This document shows, one piece after another, positions 25,497-34,715 of a stretch of 64,000 nt of DNA; the stretch's first letter is position 1, and every line of letters starts with the position of its first letter. Source of the DNA: Synergistaceae bacterium. Lineage in GTDB: Bacteria > Synergistota > Synergistia > Synergistales > Aminobacteriaceae. The translations under genes and the position numbers were made by a program. The stretch spans positions 29,064 through 93,063 of the forward strand of contig JAIRYN010000051.1 of NCBI GenBank assembly GCA_031267575.1. The letters are read 5' to 3'. Under the pieces are notes generated by a model. That model ran no database searches. It was given only the letters and a program-made list of their open reading frames with translations, and had not been told where the DNA came from.

Positions 25497-26666
25497 ATGC
25501 GGAAGGAATTATGCACCGGTTGCTGTGCTTGCGCAACTCGTTGTCCACGCCAATGCATCGCTATGCATGCGGATGAAGAGGGTTTTCTGTATCCTGTCAC
25601 AAACGAGGAAAAGTGTGTGAAGTGTGGTGTCTGTGAATCTCTCTGTCCTGTATTCAATAAACCCTCAATATCGATAGATCCATTCAACGCGGTAGCGTTT
25701 GCTTGCGTTAACAAGAATCAAAATGTTCGATTGAAGAGTTCTTCCGGGGGTATTTTTTCATTGATTGCGGAGCGGGTATTGGCCAGTGGCGGGGTTGTTT
25801 TCGGGGTTGCTTTTGATGAGAATTTTCACGTTGAACATCGATATGCTGAAACGAGAGAAAACGCGATGGCGTTTCGGCAATCTAAGTATGTTCAGAGTTG
25901 GATCGGAGATGTTTATCGCCAGGTAGAAATTTTCTTAAAGCAAAGACGGCTGGTTTTATTTTGCGGGACTCCATGTCAAACGGCTGGGCTTCACGCTTAT
26001 CTAGGCGGAACACATGATCTTTTGCTTACGCAGGATCTGATTTGTCACGGCGTTTCAAGCCCAAGGGTGTGGGAAAGCTATTTAGCGATGCATAAACGTA
26101 GAGCTGCTTCTGTTATAAAAGATGTGCATTTCCGAAATAAAAGCAGGGGATGGCGGCAAATTTCAGTAAAGATCACGTTCGAAAGCGGGAAAGAATATTG
26201 TCGAACATATAGCACAGATCTTTTTATGCGAGGTTTTCTGGCCGGGTTATATCTTCGGCCATCGTGCTACGCCTGTGCTTTTAAAACAATACACCGCCAA
26301 ACGGATTTTACCTTGGCCGATTTTTGGGGGGTACAACATCTCTGCCCTGAGTTGGACGACAATAAAGGAACTTCACTTGTCTTTGTCAATACCTTGAAAG
26401 GCATAGATTTATTTAGATCTATTATGGATGACATGCTGGCCATGCCGGTGGATACCGTTAATTCGGCGCGATTTAACCCTTCCATGGAGCATTCAGCAGC
26501 CCTTCCTAAAGATAGAGGAATTTTTTTCGATAGGTTTCGTGAAGAAGGTATAGCCGCAGTCAAAGGTTTTTGCAAAATAACCCTATTGCGAAAGATAAAA
26601 ACTTTTTTCAGAGACTTTTTTAGGCGGGTGTATTTCATGTTTCATTCCGGATTACCGGAAAAATAA
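25497..26666 (+). CDS. 4Fe-4S ferredoxin / coenzyme F420 hydrogenase beta-subunit C-terminal domain protein
   Basis: About 389 residues. Two 4Fe-4S clusters open the protein: C-T-G-C-C-A-C-A-T-R-C-P and C-V-K-C-G-V-C-E-S-L-C-P. Then come the FrhB/FdhB N- and C-terminal regions (S-S-S-G-G-I-F-S and C-G-T-P-C-Q motifs). Proteins of this type are common in surface-polysaccharide loci, where they probably reduce or modify a sugar. A flippase follows. The frame runs upstream to 25437 through the inverted repeat; I use the ATG before R-K-E-L, though a TTG at 25482 has a GGAGG at 10 bp. Base composition is AT-richer than most neighbours, which suggests transfer. Confidence 0.8.
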   Translation: MRKELCTGCCACATRCPRQCIAMHADEEGFLYPVTNEEKCVKCGVCESLCPVFNKPSISIDPFNAVAFACVNKNQNVRLKSSSGGIFSLIAERVLASGGVVFGVAFDENFHVEHRYAETRENAMAFRQSKYVQSWIGDVYRQVEIFLKQRRLVLFCGTPCQTAGLHAYLGGTHDLLLTQDLICHGVSSPRVWESYLAMHKRRAASVIKDVHFRNKSRGWRQISVKITFESGKEYCRTYSTDLFMRGFLAGLYLRPSCYACAFKTIHRQTDFTLADFWGVQHLCPELDDNKGTSLVFVNTLKGIDLFRSIMDDMLAMPVDTVNSARFNPSMEHSAALPKDRGIFFDRFREEGIAAVKGFCKITLLRKIKTFFRDFFRRVYFMFHSGLPEK

Positions 26667-26813
26667 GCTTAGATTCTTATCCGAAAAAGAAACAAGGTAT
26701 GGTATTATGTTGTGGAAATAAATTGATTTTGAGGTAGTGGATCAAAAAATGTTGCATTGGAGGAGAGATTCAATAGACTACTTAAAAAATGTTTCAGATG
26801 TTTTATCTGTGAT

Positions 26814-28325
26814 ATGAAAATCAGCGCAATTATGGCGTATGCCAATCTTTTTGTAAATCTACTTTATCATGTATTGATTACTCCCGTTGTCATACGGTTG
26901 TACGGGCAAAGCGAATACGGAATATTCAGCGTATGTACCTCGGTGATTCAATATCTCAACCTCTTTCAATTCGGGTTCGGGACGACGTATATGCGTTACT
27001 TCATCAAGTTCGAACAGCAGGAGAATCAGCGCAAAGCTGAGGAACTTAACGGTATGTTCCTTTTAATTTATGCGATAATCATTGTTGTTGTGATTGTCGC
27101 AGGGATATTTCTTGTCGTAAACATAGAATCCGTTTTGGGTGAAAAAATTACCACCAGCGAATACGCTACGGCAAAAAAGCTCTTGGTTTTGATGCTTATC
27201 AATATGACGGTTACGTTGTCCACAACACAGTTTACAATCTTTGCAATGATCCGTGAAAAATTTGTTTTTCAAAAGGGACTCACTCTATGCGTCTCCGCGG
27301 TTAAGCCGTTCGCAGTACTTTTAATCGTTCTTTTAGGGTATAAATCCGTGGAGGTGACAATGTTCATAACTTTCTTGACATTGTTTTCCTCGGTCATTTC
27401 AGCCTGGTATTGCTTCGCAAGGTTAAAAATGAAATTTCGTTTCTCCGGTTTCGATATCCAACTCTTTTCGGAGATGAGTAGTTTTACATTTTTTATCTTC
27501 TTGCAGCAAATTATGGACATAATCAACTGGCAGATCGACAAATTTCTGGTAGCCCGATTTTGGGGAGCGAAAGAAGCGGCCGTTTATGCGGTAGGCGCAC
27601 TTTTTTGTAACGTATATCTACAATTTTCCACGGCCATTACTCAACTGTTTGTGCCGAGGGCAAATAGAATCGTAGCACAAAAATTGGGAGATGAGCCTTT
27701 ATCTGATTTGCTCATTAAAACAGGGCGAATCCAATTTTTCATTGTTACGTTTGTAATGCTTTCCTTTATTGTTTTCGGCCAAAGCGGGATACATTTTTTC
27801 GTGGGGAAAGGGTACGAGAACGTGTATTACGTGGGATTGTTTCTGATGCTCCCTCTCATAATGCCGCTATCGATGAACCTTGCCATCCACATCTTACGAG
27901 CGAAAGCAAAACACAAAGTACAATCTGTTATCTATATATTGGTAGCTTTTTTAAACTTCCTTGTCAGCATTCCCCTCTGTAGATTTTATGGCGAGGTAGG
28001 AGCTGCTTTTGGTACATTTATAGGAATGATTGTGGCAAATAACATTATCCAGATAATATATATTCAAAAAGTCGGCGGCCTTGATATAAAACGATGGTTC
28101 AGAGAAATTTTTTCAATTTGCCAGTCTTTTGTGATCCCAATAGTCGTCGGAATGTTTATAATGATATTTATAGATACTATGTACATTCCTGCATTTCTGG
28201 TATCAGGAGTTTTTTTTACAATGGTGTATATGGGCTCGGCATGGCGTTTGGGGATGAACGCAGAAGAAAAAAAGATCATTTCTACTTCTATTGGAATCAT
28301 ATTTAAAAACGTAGGTAAAAAATGA
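26814..28325 (+). CDS. Oligosaccharide flippase (Wzx/MATE-like)
   Basis: About 503 residues with 12-14 hydrophobic helices spread over the whole length, opening with a helix after M-K-I-S-A-I and the R-L-Y-G-Q-S-E-Y-G-I-F pattern common to polysaccharide flippases. It would turn lipid-linked oligosaccharides across the inner membrane. The frame is open from a TTG at 26757, which adds a Cys-containing N-terminus; GGAGGAGAG lies just inside it. AT-rich like the gene before it. No glycosyltransferase or polymerase gene is next to it, so the locus looks like a leftover of a larger polysaccharide cluster. Confidence 0.8.
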   Translation: MKISAIMAYANLFVNLLYHVLITPVVIRLYGQSEYGIFSVCTSVIQYLNLFQFGFGTTYMRYFIKFEQQENQRKAEELNGMFLLIYAIIIVVVIVAGIFLVVNIESVLGEKITTSEYATAKKLLVLMLINMTVTLSTTQFTIFAMIREKFVFQKGLTLCVSAVKPFAVLLIVLLGYKSVEVTMFITFLTLFSSVISAWYCFARLKMKFRFSGFDIQLFSEMSSFTFFIFLQQIMDIINWQIDKFLVARFWGAKEAAVYAVGALFCNVYLQFSTAITQLFVPRANRIVAQKLGDEPLSDLLIKTGRIQFFIVTFVMLSFIVFGQSGIHFFVGKGYENVYYVGLFLMLPLIMPLSMNLAIHILRAKAKHKVQSVIYILVAFLNFLVSIPLCRFYGEVGAAFGTFIGMIVANNIIQIIYIQKVGGLDIKRWFREIFSICQSFVIPIVVGMFIMIFIDTMYIPAFLVSGVFFTMVYMGSAWRLGMNAEEKKIISTSIGIIFKNVGKK

Positions 28326-28520
28326 ATGCCGACGATTGCGGATATTTTGGGCAGCGGATATTTTGGGCAGTGGGACAAATCTGTTGAAATCTGTTGAAAT
28401 CTGTTGAAGTTGAAATCTGTTGAAATTGGAGAGAACGTGAAAAAATTGGGAATGTCTCTATTACAATAGACCGCGGTCCCCGCTTTGCGAATAGCGCGGT
28501 CCGCGGAGGAGTCTTCGAAT
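28326..28520. other. Convergent gap with short repeats and a GC-rich dyad
   Basis: Holds two direct copies of a 17-bp unit (GCGGATATTTTGGGCAG, 28337-28371), four copies of a CTGTTGAAAT-type decamer (about 28380-28428) and a GC-rich dyad near 28470-28507 (CCGCGG ... CCGCGG) that may terminate either gene. No reading frame here looks real. Confidence 0.55.
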
Positions 28521-29681
28521 TTATCCGTTGATAAATTTTTTGATGCAGTCCACCACTCGTATAACGTCATCTTCCTCCATCAGCGGGAAAAGCGGTAAAG
28601 AAATCGCGCTCTCGTAAAAACGCTCCGCCTCTGGAAAGTCGCCTTTCTTGTAGTTGAAGCGCTTTTTATAATAAGGATGCAGTGGAACAGGTGGGTAATG
28701 TACCTGGAGCCGGACGTCGTTTTCGGCCAGATAAGAAAAAAGCGCGCCTCGAATCTCCGGGGATACGCGAATGGGGAAAAGATGATAGGCGTGTCCGTCG
28801 TTGGCCGGCGGCTGTAAAACACCCCGCAACCCTGCTATGAGTCCCCGATAGAGAGCCACCAGCTCGTGTCTTTTTCCGAGAAAAGCGTCGAGACGCTTCA
28901 ACTGACTCAGTCCCAGCGCACAGTGAATGTCCGATAGGCGATAGTTGTAGCCTAGAGTGAGCATCTCGCTATGCCAGGGGCCATCCGCGGCTTCCGTAAA
29001 TTGAGCGGGGTCTCGAGTGATGCCATGGTTGCGGAAAAGTCTCAAGCGCTTGGCAAAGGCATCTTGATTGGTCGCAACCGCCCCTCCCTCGCCGGTGGTG
29101 ATCTGCTTCACCGGGTGGAAGCTGAAAGCCGTCATATCCGCGTCGTAACCAATCTTATGAGGAGAATTGTAGTTCCGATAGCTTCCCCGGTATCCGCCCA
29201 AAGCGTGGCAGGCATCCTCGATCAAAACCGCGCCATACTCTTGGGCCATAAACTTGAAGGGCTCAATGTCGAAAGGGTAACCCGCGAAACTGACGGGAAG
29301 GATTACCTTGATCTTTCGAGGCAGTTCTTCAAGCTTCCGTTCCGCCTTGATGGGATCCATACAGAGCGTCCCGCGATCAATATCCGCGAAAACAGGCTCC
29401 GCCCCTACGTAAAGCGCCGCGTTTGCCGTCGCCGCAAAGGTCAAGGGCGTGGTCAACAGCCAGTCTCCTTCTTTTAATCCAGCCGCCGCCACGGCGCCAT
29501 GTAACGCGGCGGTTCCACTAGAAAACACAATGACATGGCGTACTCCGATGTACTCCGCCAATGCTTTTTCGAAACGATCAACGACGGGTCCTTGTGTGAG
29601 CCAGTCTCCCTGCAGAGCTTCTGTCACCTCGGAGATATCGTCACAGTCGATCCACTGTCGTCCGTAAGATAAGGACTTCAA
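28521..29681 (-). CDS. DegT/DnrJ aminotransferase, PseC-like
   Basis: 386-residue PLP sugar aminotransferase. The N-terminus (Y-G-R-Q-W-I-D, D-W-L-T-Q-G-P) and the Schiff-base Lys in F-S-F-H-P-V-K-Q-I-T-T-G-E-G-G near residue 190 match PseC, which makes UDP-4-amino-4,6-dideoxy-AltNAc for pseudaminic acid. S-S-G-T-A-A-L-H near 54 and E-D-A-C-H-A-L-G-G near 155 are also typical. Pseudaminic acid decorates flagellin or surface glycans. The other pse genes are not nearby, so the exact sugar is an inference. It converges on the flippase gene. Confidence 0.8.
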   Translation of the reverse strand: MKSLSYGRQWIDCDDISEVTEALQGDWLTQGPVVDRFEKALAEYIGVRHVIVFSSGTAALHGAVAAAGLKEGDWLLTTPLTFAATANAALYVGAEPVFADIDRGTLCMDPIKAERKLEELPRKIKVILPVSFAGYPFDIEPFKFMAQEYGAVLIEDACHALGGYRGSYRNYNSPHKIGYDADMTAFSFHPVKQITTGEGGAVATNQDAFAKRLRLFRNHGITRDPAQFTEAADGPWHSEMLTLGYNYRLSDIHCALGLSQLKRLDAFLGKRHELVALYRGLIAGLRGVLQPPANDGHAYHLFPIRVSPEIRGALFSYLAENDVRLQVHYPPVPLHPYYKKRFNYKKGDFPEAERFYESAISLPLFPLMEEDDVIRVVDCIKKFING

Positions 29682-29707
29682 CTTTCCAACCTCCCATGAA
29701 TAAGCAA

Positions 29708-29790
29708 TTTGTTCTATTCTTCCAATCTATTCTTCCAATCTATTTTTCCAACTCTATTCTTCCAACACTATTCTTCGAATCTATTTTTCC
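29708..29790 (+). repeat. Tandem 11-15-bp T-rich repeats
   Basis: Five or six imperfect copies of a unit like CTATTCTTCCAA, between the aminotransferase and the SH3-domain gene; the last copies run into the 3-prime end of the SH3 gene. Unit length varies, so the array is irregular. Confidence 0.8.
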
Positions 29791-30785
29791 AAAGTCACCA
29801 GAGAGCCGCTGATCCAGCCTTGCTTGTCGCCTACCTCGTAGCGAATCCGGTACCAGGTGCTACCATCTCTAGCCGCACCTTTCTCCAAAACCCAAAAACG
29901 GTCTCCATTGGTTCCCCATCCAATGATATTATCATTGCGAGAGGTATCGGGAGCAGAGCGTAGCCTCACACTTCGGCCTGAGACAACACCGCGTTGAAGT
30001 CCTTCTTCTATCTTTTGGTTCCGTCGAGGGGAAACCTCTATGATCATCACATCCGGCTCCTGAGGGGTCGAGGGAGAAACGGAATCAAGGTCGCCCATAT
30101 CAGGTAACGAAAAGATCCGCGCGTCCAGAGGAGGTAAAACAGGTTCTGCGTATGAAGCGGTTTCCGGAGCGGGAGGGAGAGATGAAACCTCCAACCCCGA
30201 AAGGACATTCAACAACGATTCCCCGGACACGATACGTTCGGGCAAAGAAAACTCGGACAAGGGTAAATCGGAAGAAAGATTATTAGAAGAAAGATTAGAA
30301 GAAAGCGCTGGAGAAGTTGACCCTTGCTGAACGTTTTTTTCGCTTCCGGCGACAACGGTCATCGACGGAAGAATCACGCTGGGCACGAGATCCGATGCCA
30401 GATTTGGCTCTTCCGAGAAAAAAAGAGCCAAAATCCACTGCCGCCCCGCCTGAACGTAAGAACCTCCAAAACTTTCGGGCCAGTTGGGGATAGCTAGAAT
30501 AGCGCCAAATGTAAGAAAAACAATCAAGAACACGCTCGTCAAAAAACAACCGCATCCTTTAGACTTCTCTTCTTCTTCTTTCTCTTCTTTCTCTTCTTCT
30601 CTCTCTTTCTCTTCCTCTTCTTTCTCCTGCGGGCGAGTGACAATATCAATGCCCCCCTCCCTGAGGGCGTTGAGGCGAGCAACGCGATACTCATTTTCTG
30701 TAATATAACTCGCCTGCAACAAATCTTGAAGCTCGTCCAGGCGATCTTTCGTTCCCTTCATGTCTCTTACTTCTTTTATTTCCAT
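29781..30785 (-). CDS. Membrane-anchored SH3-domain protein
   Basis: 334 residues. Residues 10-50 form a short helical domain (L-D-E-L-Q-D-L-L, A-R-L-N-A-L-R-E-G-G). A Glu/Lys repeat follows (about 57-75), then one membrane helix after K-G-C-G-C-F near 80-100. A long Ser/Pro-rich stretch leads to a C-terminal bacterial SH3 fold (about 268-334) with V-R-L-R-S-A-P-D-T and G-W-I-S-G. SH3 domains of this type bind peptidoglycan or peptides outside the membrane. The Glu/Lys stretch is DNA-repeat-derived. It is 37 bp downstream of the TamB-like gene, so a shared envelope role is plausible. No named family is evident. Confidence 0.65.
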   Translation of the reverse strand: MEIKEVRDMKGTKDRLDELQDLLQASYITENEYRVARLNALREGGIDIVTRPQEKEEEEKEREEEKEEKEEEEKSKGCGCFLTSVFLIVFLTFGAILAIPNWPESFGGSYVQAGRQWILALFFSEEPNLASDLVPSVILPSMTVVAGSEKNVQQGSTSPALSSNLSSNNLSSDLPLSEFSLPERIVSGESLLNVLSGLEVSSLPPAPETASYAEPVLPPLDARIFSLPDMGDLDSVSPSTPQEPDVMIIEVSPRRNQKIEEGLQRGVVSGRSVRLRSAPDTSRNDNIIGWGTNGDRFWVLEKGAARDGSTWYRIRYEVGDKQGWISGSLVTLEK

Positions 30786-30821
30786 GAGAGCAACTCCTCG
30801 AAAAATAGTCTGGAAAAAGTT

Positions 30822-33800
30822 TTACCTCTTTTTGAATAAATTGTCGAGCCCTTTTCGGAGTTGATTCTGGACTTCCTCTTCTATTTGCTTCTCTATTTGT
30901 TTTTCCGGCGACTTAGGAGACTGTTCTCCTTGCTGCGAGTTCTGGTTTTGCGACTCTTGAACATCTCGCGGCTGCACCGTGTCTGGTTTTTTGGTCGGAA
31001 TGATCACGTCAATGATCTTTTCTTTGAGGATATCCTCGGGTTTCACGGGATTCTCTGAGGAAACAGCAGGGGATGCCGCAGGTTTTTCCTTCGCTTGTGT
31101 CGAGGACGGACCCACTTTCCCCAAGGAGATCGACGGTTTCTCGAAGGTGCCGGCTACCTTGACGGTGACGTCGCGAAAATCCGCTTCTTTGCTTTGTTCT
31201 CTTCCACCGCTAATCGCGCCTTTCAGGGCGGATTCGAGATTTTTCCCGCTGAAAACGTTCTGAAGATTGCCGCCTTTGAGCAAAGCCTCAATGCCACTCG
31301 TAGCCCCTCCCAACAGCGCGTTGATCAACTGGAAGTTCACATTAAGATCGGCCGTGAAATTGATTTTTTTATCGAAAGTGATTACGCCGTCTTCGGCAAG
31401 TTTGGCGCTTTTATACACTGGATCGTTGGCAGGGGGAACGACCGAGGTCCCCTTGCCAACCACGAGCTTGTCCATCGCGAGCCGCAAGGGCGCGGTGACT
31501 TTAGTGTAACGGATGCCTTCCACCCCATAAAGGGCACTCAGCAGGTTCAAACCGGAAAAACCGGTGATACTGCCCTCACCCATATCGAACTGTCCGCTGC
31601 CGGAGTAAGAAAACTTGCCGGCTGCGCTCCCGTCGATCTTCAGAGACAGATTGCCCTTGCCCGTGATCTTACCGGAAAGCCCTCCCGCCGCGTCCTGGAC
31701 CAGTGTGTTCACGTCCACACCGCTGACCTTCAGTGTGTCGCTGAACTTCAGACTCTTTAAGTCGAAGGTCAGGTTGTTCGACACCTTTCCGCCATAGAGA
31801 TCCAGGGCTCCCCCTGTCGATTTCACAGAACCGCCCCCAGAGAACCACTCCAGCGACAAGGGGAAAGATAAATTGCTCGTTTTGATACCAAAAGCCGTGA
31901 CTGCGGTGGACCGAAGGCTGCCGGCTCCGCTGACGCCCTTGCTCGTGGATTTGACGGCAAGCTTCAGATCTGTTTTACCCGTCACTTGTCCTTTCAGGTC
32001 AGGCATCCCTGCCATCAAAGCCGCCAGGTCCAACCCGTCTCCCGCCACGTCGATATCCACCCCAAAGGGATCAGTCAGAGAGACGGTCCCTTTGGCGGAA
32101 AGAGGAGCACCCCCCAGATTGGCTTTGAACTCGTTGATTTTGATGGTCTTTGTGTTTCCCGACAGATTCGCTGCGAGCCCCGTCAGAGCCACTCCCTCGA
32201 CGGAAACGCTCGGAACCTGTGCTGTAAAGGAAATCGCGGGATTGGAGGAGGGACCCGTCACGCTGGCTTTCCCAGAAAGAACGCCTGTGAGGTCCACACC
32301 TAGGCCTCCTGTTCGGGCCAAGGGCGCTAGGTCCAGTTGTTGAAACTCGAAAGCCAGATTCAGCGAGGCATCTTTTCCTGGGGACCCCATCGCCACCGTT
32401 CCTCCTCCTCGAACCGAACCTTCACCGCTTTTGGCCGAGACATTTTCAAGCCGCACTTGCTGACCATTCTTCCGAAGAAGGGCGGAAAGATTCTGCAACC
32501 CCACTCCTCCGGCGGCGATGGAAGCGGCTTTGAAGGAGAGATCGACCTTATCGAGTTTTGTTAGGTCTCCGGCCAGAGCCGTGGAGATCTCTAGATTTTT
32601 CGCGTCCACCAAGCCAAAAGCCGAGAGGGCTGGCGATGAAGCCAACAGGTCGATCTGGGGCTGAGGCAAATTGCCTCTGATTCTCACCCCCGCGTTGATA
32701 GTTCCCTGTAACTTGTAGTCAGCCAGATCGGGAACAAACTGTTTCAGGTTCTCCGGCTTAAAAGCCAGTTGGGCCGTCATATCTATTGTCGGCGTACTGG
32801 AGGACAAGGGTCCCAGCGTACCGCTGGCCTCGATGGGCAAGCCGTTCCAACTGCCGCTGCTTTTCCTCAATGTGAATCTGTCTTTGTCGTATGCGAAGGA
32901 CAAAGAGGGTTTATCCAGAGTGTAGCCCGCAGCGGTAAATTTGGGACTGCTCAGGCTGCCGCTCAGCGAGGGGGAGGTGGGTTTGCCCTTGATGGCTAGA
33001 TCGGCGGTGAGAAGCCCTGCGAGACCGTACTTTTTCCCGTCTGGGATCAAATCATCTACCTTCTTGATGTCCAGGTTCAGCAATTTCGCGGTCAAGTCCA
33101 GGTTCGCGCTGGTTAAGATCGACCCGATGGTTCCTTGTATGTAGGCCTGAGAGCCTTCCAGAACGAACTTACCGTTGAGGGTCGCTTTGTCGCTTTTTGC
33201 CAGCTTGATCTGGACGGCGAAGTTCTCGATACGTTTTCCAAGAAGGAGAATGTTTGGAGCCGAGAGTTCCACCGCGCCCGAAAGAGCGTTGGTCGGTCCT
33301 TGAATGTTGACCGAGAAGCGCTCCACCTTGCCGCCGACCTTTCCTAATCCAGGATAGAGTTTAGCCAGCTCCGCAAGAGGGGTATCGCCGCCCCTCAACT
33401 TGATCATAACGGAGGGCGTCTGGTTGTCTCGTACTGCCAGAGCGGCCTCACCCTCGATGGGAATGCCCAAAGACGTCACCCTCACGTTCTCCGCACTGAG
33501 CCGCGTGTTAGCGTACCGGAGTTGAGCGTCGATGGTCTCGACGGGGTATCCCCCTAGCTTGGAACCTTTAAAAGCCACGTTCGCCGCTATCAACAGATTG
33601 CTTCCAGCTCCCTCTACCGTAAAGCTCAAGTTCAGATTTCCGTCGTAGTCCTCCGTGGACAGAAAGTCAGGCCAAAAGGCGGTGAGTTCCGAAACGTCCA
33701 GGCCCGTGATTGATCCTTGAAAATCGAGAGGCACTCCCTCCGCTCCAGTCAGGCCCACGTTGCCGGATGTGGTGACGAGCCCCTTACCCAAGCGAAGCTC

Positions 33801-34553
33801 CGCCTTGTTGACGCCGACGGCTGTTTGCTGAATATCCACGTCCGCTATTCCCTTTACGGGAACCGCATTGACGGCACCGTTCAGAGTGACGTTCATCCGA
33901 GATCCGTTGATGGCGGCTTCAATTTCAGTTACGTCCACCGCGCCCCACTTGGAGGTGAAACGGCTGCTCAGAAGGCTGACGCGGTCAATGGGAAGTTCGC
34001 CCCCGTCCGAAGAACTCTGAAACTGGATTTTAGAGATTTCCTCGACAAAACGGTCCAGGTCCATCTCCACGCCGCTCACCGCCAGTCGCGCCAAACGGGG
34101 AGAAGCTCGAAAAAGGGACGCGAAATTGATGCTTGCTTGAAGGGTTTGGGCTGAAAACAGCGTCGTCTCCTGGTCGGATGGTGTCTTCTCTTGGTCGGAT
34201 GTGTCGGATGTGTCGGATGTGTCGGATGGGGAAGACGGCGCCGAGGCGAGGGTTATGCCGTTGAAGGTATAACCTCGCACGGGGTTTCCGCTCGCACCGT
34301 GAATGGCAAGAAGCATCCCCGTCTGCTCCTTTACCGTTTTCGCCACCATGCCCGCCACCACCCCCCCGCCGATGTCGACGGTGGCGAGTACCCCTATCCC
34401 CACGGCGGCGATTCCCAGCAGCGCCAGGAGGACACACGCGAAGATCCTGCTCCTTGCGTACTTTTTTCTCAAAACCGATTTTTTTGAAGAAGATCTTGTG
34501 GAAGATCTTGTGGAAGATCTTGGAGACCTCGGCGATATCGAACGCTTGTCCAC
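30822..34553 (-). CDS. TamB/AsmA-like envelope biogenesis protein
   Basis: 1243 residues. A Ser/Arg-rich N-terminus precedes one membrane helix (about 37-58). Almost all the rest is repeated beta-rich segments (V-K-G, L-S-G, I-K-G patterns), as in AsmA/TamB proteins, which bridge the periplasm and carry lipids or help outer-membrane assembly. The C-terminus is Gln/Glu-rich. Start is a GTG with an excellent AAGGAGGG at 6 bp. Two in-frame tandem repeats stand out: a 9-bp unit giving S-D-T near residues 112-122 and a 15-bp unit in the N-terminal arm. Which AsmA-clan member it is cannot be settled by eye. Confidence 0.75.
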   Translation of the reverse strand: MDKRSISPRSPRSSTRSSTRSSSKKSVLRKKYARSRIFACVLLALLGIAAVGIGVLATVDIGGGVVAGMVAKTVKEQTGMLLAIHGASGNPVRGYTFNGITLASAPSSPSDTSDTSDTSDQEKTPSDQETTLFSAQTLQASINFASLFRASPRLARLAVSGVEMDLDRFVEEISKIQFQSSSDGGELPIDRVSLLSSRFTSKWGAVDVTEIEAAINGSRMNVTLNGAVNAVPVKGIADVDIQQTAVGVNKAELRLGKGLVTTSGNVGLTGAEGVPLDFQGSITGLDVSELTAFWPDFLSTEDYDGNLNLSFTVEGAGSNLLIAANVAFKGSKLGGYPVETIDAQLRYANTRLSAENVRVTSLGIPIEGEAALAVRDNQTPSVMIKLRGGDTPLAELAKLYPGLGKVGGKVERFSVNIQGPTNALSGAVELSAPNILLLGKRIENFAVQIKLAKSDKATLNGKFVLEGSQAYIQGTIGSILTSANLDLTAKLLNLDIKKVDDLIPDGKKYGLAGLLTADLAIKGKPTSPSLSGSLSSPKFTAAGYTLDKPSLSFAYDKDRFTLRKSSGSWNGLPIEASGTLGPLSSSTPTIDMTAQLAFKPENLKQFVPDLADYKLQGTINAGVRIRGNLPQPQIDLLASSPALSAFGLVDAKNLEISTALAGDLTKLDKVDLSFKAASIAAGGVGLQNLSALLRKNGQQVRLENVSAKSGEGSVRGGGTVAMGSPGKDASLNLAFEFQQLDLAPLARTGGLGVDLTGVLSGKASVTGPSSNPAISFTAQVPSVSVEGVALTGLAANLSGNTKTIKINEFKANLGGAPLSAKGTVSLTDPFGVDIDVAGDGLDLAALMAGMPDLKGQVTGKTDLKLAVKSTSKGVSGAGSLRSTAVTAFGIKTSNLSFPLSLEWFSGGGSVKSTGGALDLYGGKVSNNLTFDLKSLKFSDTLKVSGVDVNTLVQDAAGGLSGKITGKGNLSLKIDGSAAGKFSYSGSGQFDMGEGSITGFSGLNLLSALYGVEGIRYTKVTAPLRLAMDKLVVGKGTSVVPPANDPVYKSAKLAEDGVITFDKKINFTADLNVNFQLINALLGGATSGIEALLKGGNLQNVFSGKNLESALKGAISGGREQSKEADFRDVTVKVAGTFEKPSISLGKVGPSSTQAKEKPAASPAVSSENPVKPEDILKEKIIDVIIPTKKPDTVQPRDVQESQNQNSQQGEQSPKSPEKQIEKQIEEEVQNQLRKGLDNLFKKR

Positions 34554-34715
34554 CAGATTCCCTCCTTGTTTTGTATTCTGGAAGTTCCAATGTCATTATA
34601 CGGCGATTTTCGGCAGTCGGGTACGCCGTTTCAAATAAAAATCGAGCGTACATGTTTCTCATACGCTCGATTTTTGGGGGTTTGAAAATGTGTTGCGGCT
34701 AAAACTTGATAAAAA

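Noticed and set aside
29708..29790. Possible CRISPR array
   Set aside because: Units are 11-15 bp, adjoining and imperfect, with no spacers of constant length and no cas genes. The same holds for the other tandem arrays in the window.
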